Assembly: GCF_005239225.2 (NCBI RefSeq)
Contig: NC_133295.1
Coordinates: 6,262,001 to 6,326,000, forward strand
Reading direction: 5' to 3'
Origin: Populus alba
Taxonomy: Eukaryota > Streptophyta > Magnoliopsida > Malpighiales > Salicaceae
DNA length: 64,000 bases
Numbering within the stretch: the first letter of the stretch is position 1; the number at the start of each line of letters is the position of its first letter. Positions 25,466 to 37,134 of the stretch are shown piece after piece. The translations under genes were made by a program, and so were the position numbers. Under the pieces are notes generated by a model, which saw nothing but the letters and a program-made list of their open reading frames with translations, was not told the DNA's origin and searched no databases.

Positions 25466-26268
25466 GATATTGTTCTTGAAATATACTACGGTTTTTTTTT
25501 TTTTTTTTTTTACAATTAAAAAAACTAGAGTATAAAAGAGGTGCTTCATTATTCAAAATTTTCTTGTTTTGGGTTTTAATCTAATTTCACGGGATAAAAT
25601 TTTAATTTGTAAAAAAAATAGAAAATGTATGGTTAATCTTAAAGTTTTATAATTTTTATTTTGATTTTAAAGTTTTTTTATTCATATTTTAATTCTTGAA
25701 TTTTAAATAAAATAGAGAAAATAATCAAAAAACAACGAATAAAAAAGAAATTTATTGGTTTGCCACATTCAGGCCACAAAAAAAAGTTATTTTTAATGTT
25801 AATGAATTTCATTCGACAATAAAAGTTCCATTGATGTGTTTTTTCTCTTTATCTTGCTTGATAAAATGAATCAAGGTTGTGAGGTTTTTCGGTTTGATTT
25901 TGTATTTTTTAATTGATTTTGGAGTGTTCTGAGTTGAGAAATTGATTTATTGACATGATAATGATTATTATTAGATAGTGTTAGATGAAAATAGTTTGTG
26001 TGTGAGTGTGTGTTCAAATTTTGTATCTAATTCTACAATTAGACAAGCTTTATATATGTATATAGCAAAAACTAGTTATTTTATATTCATTAGTATTTCT
26101 CTGACAATTAAAACAATTGATCGTTTTAGATTAGTCAAGCTAATCGGTTGACCGATTCTTGTAGATTTCAAGACGTTCATCCATGATGAACAAGCAATCA
26201 CCGGTTCAACTTAGAATCTAGTTTTAATAGTTTTAAATCTGGTGAATCTTGAACTGACCAGATGCATA
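25466..26268. other. Intergenic AT-rich DNA
   Basis: Poly-T and AT-rich sequence. No gene or named repeat was recognised. Confidence 0.6.
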
Positions 26269-27130
26269 TCAATTGTAAAACCCGACGATTTCGTAAGCAT
26301 TTATAATTAATTCCAAAGATATGGTACTTAAAAATTTGGGCAATTTTTTGTGTGTCGGTATAACGGCCAACCGATCCATCCCGGAAACTATCAAATGGTT
26401 AGATCTTGATGGATTTCTAATTATAGTAGTATATCACATTATCATCGTTTTACTAAAGTTTTGGCAGAGTTCCTTCTATGTTTTTTTTTTTTTGACATCC
26501 GAAGTGTCGACATTAATCATCAAATATACATTAACCCTTCATAATCATCTTTTCAAACAACACCCGTCGTAGCAATTCCCGATCCAATCATCCTGGATCA
26601 TAATTTCATCTCACTAATTATTCATTCTATTGTATCTCATCAACCATCACATACAATTAATTACTCCTATTTGCATGATTAATATTTATGGATAAGAAGC
26701 ACGTTAAAGATTAACGGCAGAAAGGTTTTTCTCGATGAATACATATTCAAATTAAATTAAGTACATTGTCTTTATAGAACAGGTATATATACATGATATG
26801 CATTGTAAATTCCATTTATTTTTACAAGTTTCTACATGTAATGAATTTTTGCTAAAACTATCATCAATTAGCTTATATTACATAATTTTAGTAAAAGTGA
26901 TGTCCTAGAAGATTATTAGGTGTCTTGGGTGCGAGAAGATCCTATTACAACATTAATTTATACAAGCATACAAAACACAAGAAATAAGATCTAAATTTTT
27001 AATGCAATACATATAATGGACATATATTATATTCCTTATATTATGTAGAAACCCCTTAACTTTCCAATACCAAATTCCGGTGATCATCGTGAATCATTTT
27101 AGACATTCTTAATTATTGTAATTGGATACT

Positions 27131-27131
<1 letters not shown>

Positions 27132-27162
<31 letters not shown>
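27132..27162. repeat. (CA)n microsatellite
   Basis: An uninterrupted CA run of about 15 units inside the outer solo LTR. Confidence 0.95.
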
Positions 27163-27164
<2 letters not shown>

Positions 27165-27235
27165 TTCTTTGTCTAGTTTTGACTACTTAAAATAGTCCCG
27201 ATCATTTTGACATAAATATACTTAGTCAAAACTAA

Positions 27236-27332
27236 TCTCATTAATCATTCGCGATCATCCCAACACAGATGCCAGTAGCCATCATTAATCATTCTTGGTC
27301 ATCCTAACAGAGATGTCATTAGTCAAAGCTAA
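27236..27332. repeat. About 50-bp tandem repeat, array split by an LTR insertion
   Basis: Two units here contain cattcgcgatcatcccaac and cattcttggtcatcctaac, each followed by an agatg-cattag block. A third unit (cattcccggtcatcccaac) continues at 30026-30090, on the far side of the nested LTR. The array belongs to the outer LTR. Confidence 0.75.
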
Positions 27333-30025
27333 TGTAACACCCTCAAATTATGATGTCATGAAATCTCAACCATTTCTTTACTAATATCAAGTATTGAATA
27401 ATATGTCGAAGATTGTGGGAATTTTTTTTTTTTTTGAAAATTTCAGCAAAGTTTCCTTTGTTTTCTGATGTTACCAAGTTATCGACTATACTTCATTCAA
27501 TCACAATACTCAAAACTTTCATTTTGATCCAACCATCCTGGATCATATCTCATCTCATCTCATCATACAATATTCCACATAACTATACTTCATTGTATTT
27601 TCTCAACCTTATATCATCAACATATAAAACATTAATTACAAACAATTATAAATTCAAAAGATTCATATTGAACTAATTATCACATTAACATGCATCCATC
27701 TTTTAAACATGCATGATTATAATTAATAAATATTCTTTTCGAGTAGTTTAATAATATTGATTCCTTACTCATACTTTTTAAATATATAAGTACCAAAAGC
27801 AAACATCTTCATGACACATATATTACAATCTACGTATAATATAAATTACATATAAAGCAAATATATTACATCCCACAAAATAAACAGATTAAAACACAAA
27901 GCCTATATCTAACGCTCCGCATCACTTCGTGAACAACCTGTATACATAACATTAATAAGAAATAAGGAAGATAACACATTAAAAATGATAAAGCTATTAT
28001 GTGCACAAGTCTTCAAAATATATCAACATTAATAACCCATTTATAATTTATTAATCTTATACTTATAAGATCTCTGTAACCAACACTCATTGTTTAATAT
28101 ATTTTTTTTTATTTGGTAATTCACAAATTTTACCTCAAACCCGACTAACCCTCTTAAATGGCCACTAATCAAACCGGTAATGTCATACGAATTACCCAAC
28201 ATCCGGCTTTTCTCTATCAATAGCCAATATATAACCGGTAATTCCATATGAATTACCCAACATCTGGCTATTCTCTATCAATAGCCAATATATAACCGGT
28301 AATTCCATACGAATTACCCAACATCCGGCTATTCTTTATCAATAGCCAATATATAACCGGTAATTCCATACGAATTACCCAACATCCGGCTATTCTCTAT
28401 CAATAGCCAATATAACCGGTAATTCCATACGAATTACCCAACATCCGGCTATTCTTTATAATAGCCAATCTAACCGGTAACTCCATACGAACCGGTAATT
28501 CCATACTATTCTATACTAACCGGTAATTCATGCTAACCAACCGGTAATTCTATACCAACCGGTAATTCCATACTAACCGGTAATTCCATACGAACCACCC
28601 GACATCCCCATTATAATACCAACAATTTCTTCTTCTACTTCTTCCATATCATCATGTCATAAACAACTCATAACTAATAATGAAACTTTGAATTTTAAAG
28701 AAAAAGATGAATCACCTACCGTCTGCTCGTGATGGCCCAGCTCCTCTTACCTGATGCCCTACTCCCGAAACAACTCCTGAATAAATCAAATTGCACTACA
28801 TTATTATTTCTCCTACGTGCCTAAATTTGAAGCACATAATATTTTTTTATTATTTAATTGGGGTTTACACCAAAATTTTCATTCATTTATCACTTCATTT
28901 TCAACATATAGTTTTAATCAATTTTCTTCTTTTAATTCACTTAAAGAATTCTCCCATGAACTATTCCACCATTTATTTATTCCTTCTTTTCATATTCTCA
29001 TGATGTTTCTTCACTTGTTCATATTTTGAATACTTCACATAAGATAAAGAACATCATTTCTCAAACATAAAACAATCAAAACTTCATCCCTATATTTCCT
29101 CATCCTTAATTACAAGTTCTTTTCTTCAAAATTATTCAATTTCTTTCTTAATTGCTACTTACATTCACTATTTCTATACTATTCTACCTCAATTCCATCA
29201 TGTTTACTACTTTTCTCAAAACTCCCAAATTCTCATAAGAACCCTAATTTAACAAAAATCAAGAATATAAGAAATTAAATCAAATTTAATTGTCATTGTT
29301 TGATTACTTACTCAAATGAACCCAAAAACACTTCATTCAAGTAATAATCTAAATTTTTCATGCTTACCAAGCTAAGTTCTCCCAACTTTTCTTCTCCTCC
29401 TAGTGTGGCCAGCCCTCCTCACCTTTCTTATGTCTTCCTTCACTTGATTCTTCCTTAATTTAATGTTCTAAGTCTTTCAATCTTACAAGTTTTAAAGCTC
29501 TCTCTCACTTTTTCTTATTTTTCTCTTGATTTCTCACGTCCTTCTCTTATTGTTTTTTTTTTCTTTCCACTTTTGTTACTGCCCAGTCGGCAGTTCATAA
29601 TAAAAAAAGGGGCTGCCTTGTTTTAGTTTTAATGGAAAATTACCATTTTACCCTTAATGAGCCTTTTTGCTTCCATTTGACGGTCCTTATTCTTTGCTAG
29701 CACTATCGAGCTCCGTTCATCCTAAAATTTTAACCAAATTTTATTTAATATATTTTAAGGTTTCTCATAAAATTTCAACTCAATATGATGGCTGGACTTA
29801 AAATTACACCCAATAACGTAAGACTAGTCAAATTGTGATTTTTCGTCAACTTTTCTGAATTTTTCTAAAAATTCTGAAATTTTAACCCAAGCTAAGGCAT
29901 CATATTAGAAGGCTCCACGTAAATTTTTAGAATTTTCTGATAACCCGATCGAGAGTTATGAATTGTTTTCTTTTTGTTTTACATGAAACTAGTCAATTTA
30001 TAATTTTTCGCCTAGAGGTTTTACA
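27333..30025. mobile_element. Inner solo LTR, gypsy-type, nested in the outer one
   Basis: A 2693-bp unit beginning TGTAACACCC and ending GGTTTTACA. It is flanked by a perfect 5-bp duplication, gctaa, at 27328-27332 and 30026-30030. It has a CAGCAAAGTTTCC-type word near 27445, like its host LTR, and no coding domains. It contains the 61-bp tandem repeats. Both LTRs look like members of one broad family inserted at different times. Confidence 0.82.
28173..28600. repeat. 61-bp tandem repeat with ACCGGTAATTCC core, decaying into short units
   Basis: ACCGGTAAT recurs at 28173, 28234, 28295, 28356, 28415 and 28473 (periods 61, 61, 61, 59, 58). Each is followed by tacgaattacccaacatc and a ctatcaatagccaata block. 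From about 28490 the array collapses into short ACCGGTAATTCC-only units of roughly 18-30 bp up to about 28600. Confidence 0.92.
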
Positions 30026-30189
30026 GCTAATCTTGTCAATCATTCCCGGTCATCCCAACACGGATGCCATTAGCCATCAACAGATTAGCTAGTCAACTTC
30101 TAATTTACATGTAGATATACATCGTTGTGGTTGATCACAATTTGTATATGTATTTATACAAATTTCTAGCCAGGTGGACATATTCATAA

Positions 30190-30560
30190 TTTATAGGCAA
30201 CATTCACATAGAATTAGTATTTGTAGGCAACATTCACATAAAAATAGTTTTTTTTTTTTTTGCCTATAGGCAACATTTTTACGATAATACTTTTCTTGTC
30301 CGTAGACAACATTCACGCAATAATAATATTCTTCTTCTTGCTGGCAATATTCACACAATAATAATATTTCTCATTCATTGGCAACATTCACACAATAATA
30401 ATATTTCTTCTACTTGTTGGCAATATTCACACAACAGTAACATTTCTTACTAATTGGCAATGTTCACACCATAATAATATTTCTCCTACTAGTTGGTAAC
30501 TTTCACGCAACAATATTTATATTGCCCGTAGACAATGTTCACATAGCAATATATTTATCT
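30190..30560. repeat. Tandem array of about 35-45-bp units (GGCAACATTCACACAATAAT)
   Basis: About nine diverged units each contain ggcaacattcacacaataat followed by atatttcttctact-like sequence. The array lies in the right half of the outer solo LTR. Confidence 0.82.
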
Positions 30561-31960
30561 TGATACATGGTTGTACAAAATATGCATAATGTCTATCACA
30601 TAATAGCATTGCAAGAATTTAAACAATTTAAAGAAGCAAGGGGGCGACCCTTACCTTGAACTCTAGTTATACATGTTCTTGAGAAGTCATGCGCTGCTTT
30701 GAATGCTTCTCCTGAAAATTAGAGACCTATTATTTGAGAAGTACAATTTATGGCAGGAGTGTTTGTTTCTGATCTTACCCATTTATAATTTATATAACAT
30801 CTAGATGAACAACATATCCAAAATCCAGATCAATCCAACGGTGAAAAGATGATCTGACGGTCAACGAGCGAGGCTTTCTTGAAGGGTGATTTTATAAAAA
30901 TGTTCTTCCAGTGACAACCCTTAAATGAAGTCTGCTATTGACAATCCCTCTAATTAGAATGTAGATGACATTGAGCATAATAACATATCCAAAGCAACCT
31001 AATCCAACAGTGGAAAGTTAAGATATGATTGTCGAAGTTCCTACCCTTTGCTACTTTAACTTATTTCAATGAATTCTTGTGAAAATCTACAAAACTCATG
31101 TCCTTCTCTTTCAAGTTCCAACTCCTACTCTTTGTTTTTTTCAAGCTTTATAATTCTTTAAATATAGTCACTTAATTTGCTTTCTTGGATATAATCCTCC
31201 CAATAACACTCCCTTTTGATTCAGCTTGAAGAAATGGAGACGATATGAAGAAAATGGGAGAAAAATGGTCTCCCTCATGTTTTTTCCTTTTGTAAAGGAC
31301 GTGGGCCATCTTTAAAGGAGGAAAGGGGAATATTGTTTTATATAAATTACCAAAATGCCCTTGTGTCATCTTTTTCAATTTACCCAATTTAGAGTACTCT
31401 CGTAGAGCCTTCCCAAAATCCAATTAACATGGAATTTTAAGCTAAGATAAACCAGTAAGTCTGGAGATGCCTTACAAAATTTCAGCCCGATTCAATGATT
31501 GGATTGAGATATATTATCGATACCATAAAACTAGACAATCAATGTCTTTTACTTTAAAATCTGAATTTCATGCATTACTTTATTTACTTAGATTCTCATG
31601 ACATTTCCCCTTAATTTATACTCAATGAATTCAATATTACCATATTTATCACTAATTTGTCGTAATAAGTTTATTTATCAGGGTTTACATATCTTCTTGT
31701 TTTTCTTATTCTTTTATCCAATGAAACTCATCATTGGTTTCACCAACATTACAAGTTTTAAACTAAAAATCATGACTCTTATTTCAACTTCAACAATACC
31801 TTTAAATTTATTTATAGAGATCATTCTCTCTCTCACATGAAACATTTAGTATCATTTCTATTATTTATTAAATTTATTTTCATTTTGAGTCTCCAATACT
31901 CATCGAGGTCTTTTTTTTTTTTTTCTATGATCCTATATTTATGCAGGGGTTTACATCAAT

Positions 31961-32629
31961 TCTATAATTCATGCAATGTGAAATGTGTGAATTCATTTTA
32001 ATTTTTCCTATCAAGTAAGATATAAAGATTTACATGATAAACACTAAATGAATCCTTAAAAACTAAGTCTTCACTTGCTTTATATCTTGGACTTGTTGAT
32101 TTGTTTCTTTATTTAATTTTTTATGCTTATTGATGATCTTCGTATAAACCTATTTAAACTTAATCTCAACCAAGCATATCATTAGTTTATTTTTGTTTAA
32201 TTGTTATCATCACAATCTATAAATATTAATATGACTCAAAGGTCATGGTTAACAATCTTTCTATTTTTTATGATGACAATTAATGTATACATATAGATAT
32301 TAAAAGATAAATATCCCCTTATATTTTGCAATATAGTCCCTTGGAGACTTTAACAATTAACAATAATCTATACATACAGGTTTCTCTCTTTTAATCATAT
32401 AATCATGTTTTATATCTATTATCACAAATCTTCCAATTCTTCCCTCTTTGTCATTAATGAAAAGTAATAGGGAAAGAATGATAAATCATAAGCGATAGAG
32501 AAATAAAATACAAAAACATGCCATAATGTTCAAAATGTAATGTCCATTACAAACAGGGAAAGAAAATACAAAACATAAAAAAGATACAATCATGAAAAAG
32601 TGAAAATTCTCTTGGTACAATCGCCTAGG
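31961..32629. other. Intergenic AT-rich DNA between two LTR insertions
   Basis: No gene or repeat recognised between the outer solo LTR and the LOG-bearing element. Confidence 0.6.
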
Positions 32630-32634
32630 GTGGT

Positions 32635-34059
32635 TGATTAGTACTTAAAAGCGCATATTTATCAAGGTTTTATATCATCATTTTACACTTAAAGTATCAA
32701 TAACTCCTTAACTAAAGCATGTTTTATAATAACAAGTCTAATACTATAAAATGCCTTAATATATGGTAAATGTTCATCTTAAATGCAGGCCTATCACATA
32801 AATCAAAGGATTGATTGATGAATTCAACTACTGAAATTTGTGAGGATAAAAAAAGGGTGAAACTTAGAAAAGAGATGTTGGTGCAGTCCAAACTGGAACA
32901 CTGTTCGGTAATTGGGTCATATCTCGAGTTCTAGATGTCCAAATGACCTCAAATGTTTACACAGATTCAGTAAGACATAGGCCTACAACTTCCATGTTTT
33001 TATCAAGACCTAAGAAGGCCTTTTTCAAGTCCAAATTATAGCAACAACGGAGAAGTCCGAATCTGTCCTGCAGCCCAAACACTATTCAGTGTTTGGCCCA
33101 TATCTGGAGTCTTAGAAGTCCAAATCTCCTCTATTTTTTTTCCTAGAAAGCTAAGTCAATTTCCTACAACTTTCATACTTTCAAGTGGACCCAGTTTTGA
33201 TGCTAGCATTTTCGTTTTATTCAGACAATAAAATAAGGATTTTCACAAAGTTAAAAGTTGGCCACCCACTCAACAATTAGTCATCAAATCAATAATTCTG
33301 AATTTTGGCCTATAAAAGGAGGCATTTTCCATGTATTTGGGGGCTTGGTTGTTCAGATCAAGTTCATGCTCTTTATTTCTCTCTTTATGTTTTTTTTTGT
33401 AATTCTTAAGTTTTGCTTTCATTAATACCTTGTTTATGCTTTTCATTTCCTTTTCTTTCCTTAGTTAAATTGTATCTTATTTATATTTCTCTTCTTCATT
33501 ATGTTTAGCTAAGTTTATTATGTCAAGGTGAAAAGGTTACACTAATGGTGTAAGAATAAGTATGGTATAAACTCAACATGGACCTTAATGTTTAATATTA
33601 ACATGTCTTATCTTTTTATCTTAATAAATCTTAATACCTTGCTTGTTAAATGGTTAATCTAGATTTGTGTTGTATAACACTTGGTACAACAAATGCTTGA
33701 CATTCTCATAGCCCAACCGTATGGTATTACCTACACCTAGGCTATGAAAGGAACTTGATTTGTTGTTAACATCAGTTAACATCATGAATTCCTGACAATA
33801 TTTAAAAGTTTGGTGTTATGTAAATAAGATAATTAATATGATCATGTTAATAATTTATAATGAGTTATTAATGACAAATCATCCGATTGGAACCTCCTCC
33901 GTGTGTGGTTTTCAAATTGAGTAATAAGAGTTTATATTATACTTGTTTGAAATGCCATTGGTGGATCCTCTAACCTTAACATTTGTTTTTATCATTGTTT
34001 AATCTTTACATTAATCTTCCATCTCAAAGTTCTCATTAATTTTTTCCTCCTCTTCTTTT

Positions 34060-34106
<47 letters not shown>

Positions 34107-34481
34107 ACTACTACTATTATTATTATTATTATTATTATTTACATTCTGTTTATATTATATAATATATCTCTTTGATCTTTTCATAAACTCAGTATATAGG
34201 CTGGAAACCTGTGACCCGATCTTTTAGATCATTCTCAGGTATAACAACGCCATGTACTGAGTATTACTACTACTACTACTACTACTACTACTACCACTAC
34301 TACTATTATTATTGCTATTACTATTATTGTTGTTATTGTTGTTGTTGTTGTTGTTGTTGTTGTCTTGTTATTTATAATTTATAAAATTAACCTCTCTATG
34401 GTTTGACCCCGGTCTTGCCGGGTTATTTTTACTTCAACACTCCTGCATTTGGGAGAAGACATCAATCTTTTGGTCGTGTCA
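32635..34481 (+). repeat. 5' LTR of the LOG-bearing element
   Basis: 1847 bp, starting TGATTAGTACTT and ending GTGTCA. It contains a TATAAAAG box at 33311-33318 and polymorphic (ACT)n, (ATT)n and (GTT)n runs at about 34060-34365. Its sequence matches the 3' LTR and the solo LTR at 47998 along their whole length. Confidence 0.95.
33311..33318 (+). promoter_or_regulatory. LTR TATA box
   Basis: TATAAAAG in the context ggcctataaaaggaggcatt. It is conserved at 39648-39655 in the 3' LTR and 48675-48682 in the solo LTR, so it is the likely core promoter of the family. Confidence 0.65.
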
Positions 34482-34487
34482 AGTTTT

Positions 34488-34505
34488 TGACGCCGTTGCC
34501 GGGGA
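34488..34505 (+). other. Primer-binding site, tRNA-Asp type
   Basis: TGACGCCGTTGCCGGGGA lies six bases past the 5' LTR. It matches the complement of the plant tRNA-Asp 3' end (TGGCGCCGTTGCCGGGGA) with one mismatch, a primer commonly used by Tat/Athila elements. Confidence 0.85.
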
Positions 34506-34638
34506 GGTAAATTCTTGTACAAATTATAGTATTTATTTTATTTTATCTTTTCACTTTTCTTGTATCTAACTTTGTTTCTTTTGTTTTGTTTCTTTTTCTT
34601 TTGTTTTCTTCTTCCTTTTATTCTCTTTCTACACGTGC

Positions 34639-36204
34639 ATGAGTGTTTGGTCACGTACATTAAGTGGTAGACTTTGTAAGGTATCCTTATCATTTTCAAA
34701 AAATATGGCCGAAGAAGATAACCAGTCACTTCATAATGAGAATAATCGTGTTAGGACACTTAGAAACCACATGAATCCCACAAGAACAAGTGCACCCTCA
34801 TGCATAGTTTTCCCTTGTGATGCATCCCATTTTAATTTTAAGCCAGACATTATTCAACTTTTACCTTCTTTTCATGGCTTAGATCTAGAAAATCCATGCT
34901 TATATTTGAGAGAATTTGAAGAAGTTTGTAACACCTATAATGACTTAAATTGTAGCATGAATACCATTAGATTAAAGCTTTTTTCCTTTTTCATTAAAAG
35001 ATAAAGCTAAAACACGGCTACAAAATCTTAGGTCAGGATCCATTCATGCTTGAGATGAAATGCAACAACAATTTTTAAAGAAGTTTTTTCCATCTCACAG
35101 AACCAACTCTTTCAAAAGACAAATCATAACTTTCACGCAAAAACCAGGAGAAATATTTTACCAATGTTGGGATAGGTATCGAGACTTGATTAATACTTGC
35201 TCTCATCATGGTTTTGAAATATGGAGATTGGTTTCATATTTTTATAAAGGATTAACACCTAAAGATAGGTAAATGGTGGAATTGATGTGCAATGGAACTT
35301 TTGAAGATAAAGACCCTGATGAAGCAATGGAGTACCTAGACTTGCTAGCTGAAAATGCACAAAATTAGGACACTACGGGTACTTATGAGGCACCAAGTAA
35401 AACCCAACCTCATACATCTAGTGGAGGTATGTATAACCTTAGGGAAAATCATGACCTCCAAGCCAAGTTTGCATCTTTAGGTAGAAAAGTCAAGGTATTA
35501 GAATTGAAAAAGAGTGGTCAATTAAAATCTGTTCAAGATATTGTGTGTCAAATCTGTGCAACAAATGAACATGCAACCAATGATTGTCCAACTTTGCCTT
35601 CTTTCAAGGAATGCCTCCATAAACAAGCTCATGCTTTAAACAATTTTCAAAGGTCCAATCATAACCCATACTCGCAAACATATAACCCTGGTTGGAGAAA
35701 TCACCTGAATTTCAGTTGGAAGAGTGATAACAACAATGCACAAACTTCACAGCCACCATTTTAAGCACACCATAATTTCTAAAATTCTCATGGATATGCA
35801 CCTCTTTATGCTCCACCTCCTAGAAGAAATCTTGAGGAAACATTGCATGTATTCATTGAAAAGCAAGAGACAATCAACACTTAACTTGCTCAAAGCATGA
35901 CAAATTTTAAAGATGCTCTTGCAAAATTCCAGTTTTCAAGAGAAAGATAAGTTTCCATCTCAACCACAACAAAATCCAAAGGGGCAATATAATGCAAATG
36001 CAAGTAGTTCTGGAAGCCAACACATGGATTAAGTCAAATCAGTCATCACTCTTCGTAGTGGTAAGGTTATTGAAAAACTCACTCTTGAACCTTGTGAGAA
36101 AAATGATGAATCAATCTCTGAGGGTAAGGAAGGGGTTGAATCTGAACATTGCAAAGAAAAGACTGATTTCCCACCAGCACTTCCATTTCCTCATGCCATG
36201 ACCA
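34639..36204 (+). pseudogene. Decayed gag of the LOG-bearing element
   Basis: Fragments in order: 34639-35004 (N-terminal gag, FHGLDLENPCLYLREFEEV); 35060-35272 (FLKKFFPSHRTNSFKRQI, FYQCWDRYRDL); 35429-35764 (CQICATNEHATNDC zinc knuckle, then NPYSQTYNPGWRNH). Weak remains run to about 36200 (LPFPHAMTKQE). A frameshift near 35000-35060 and stops near 35271, 35367 and 35762 interrupt it. The gene would supply the retrotransposon capsid; no functional product is expected. Confidence 0.88.
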
Positions 36205-36780
36205 AACAGGAAGCAATCGATGATGAAAAAGGCACCGAAAATGTTGTGGCGGATCATTTGTCAAAGTTGACAATAGATTCGACATCTAACATCACACCAA
36301 TCAATGATTACTTTTCCTGATGAATCTTTACTTTCTCTTAGTTCAATGCCTTGGTTTGCTAAAAATAACAATTATCTTGCTTCAGGATTTTTGCCAACTC
36401 ATTTGGATAACCAAGATAAAAGAAAGTTTTTGAGCGACGTGCAAAACCTTTATTGGGATGACCCTTACTTATTCAAATATTGTCCTGATCAAAAATTTCA
36501 AAGATGCATTCCCGACAATGAGGTAAGTAGTGTCATTAAATTTTGTCACTCTGAAGCATGTGGGGATCATTTCTCATCAAAAAAGACGACTGCAAAAATC
36601 TTACAAAGTGGATTTTACTGGCCCACCACGTTTAAGGACTCATATGCATTATGCAAAACCTGTGAAAATTATCAAAAGGTAGGATTTATTTCAAAACATA
36701 GAGAGTCATTAAATAATCTTCTATTGACTCTTAAGTCTCATCGTAGTGGAGATGTGCATCGGACAATTCATGATTTATGA
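36205..36780 (+). pseudogene. pol remnant: RNase H tail and integrase zinc finger
   Basis: After a deletion junction near 36205-36225 the frame reads EKGTENVVADHLSKL (RNase H end), then a linker. From 36304 it reads the integrase N-terminal zinc-binding domain: CHSEACGDH and CKTCENYQK supply the H..H..C..C ligands, with GFYWPT between. It stops at 36780 before the catalytic DDE core. Protease, reverse transcriptase and integrase core are absent, so the element cannot mobilise itself. Confidence 0.88.
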
Positions 36781-37069
36781 CCCTATTTTCATAAAGAACA
36801 AGCTCATCATAGTCTTAAGAATCTGACTATATAAAAAAAAAAGACCCTGTTTGCCAGTTTTTAAGAAAACTGGATGGGAAGCCTATCCCCGACCCATAGA
36901 GGGCGTTTAAGCTGTTCTTGGACGTAAAACCAAGGAAAGGTGTGAGCCACAATCACAACTACCTGTACATCCATATTTTTTTTTTTTCAAAAAAAAAACG
37001 GGGAGAAAGAGAGAAAGACTCCAACTGGCTTCCATATGTGTGATATAATTGCATTTTCTTTTTCTCATC

Positions 37070-37076
37070 TATAAAA
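37070..37076 (+). promoter_or_regulatory. Candidate TATA box for the LOG gene
   Basis: TATAAAA lies 59 bp before the LOG ATG, followed by a pyrimidine-rich leader (cttcttcttt, ctactcaaccc). The layout suits a plant core promoter plus short 5' UTR inside the retroelement. No transcript evidence is available. Confidence 0.5.
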
Positions 37077-37134
37077 CCTTCTTCTTCTTTCCTTCATTTC
37101 TACTCAACCCATACAAGCATAAACAAGTCTTGAA

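Larger units (their letters stand above)
26274..31955. mobile_element. Outer solo LTR of a gypsy-type element, interrupted by a second solo LTR
   Basis: Begins TGTAAAACCC and ends GGGGTTTACA. It is flanked by a perfect 5-bp duplication, tcaat, at 26269-26273 and 31956-31960. Removing the nested insert (27333-30025 plus one duplication copy) leaves about 2.98 kb. No coding domains or internal region are seen, so it is best read as a solo LTR. The GGCAGAGTT-like word near 26463 and the TGTAAAACCC end resemble plant Del/Tekay-type LTRs, usually transcribed on the minus strand here; that orientation is inference. Confidence 0.75.
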
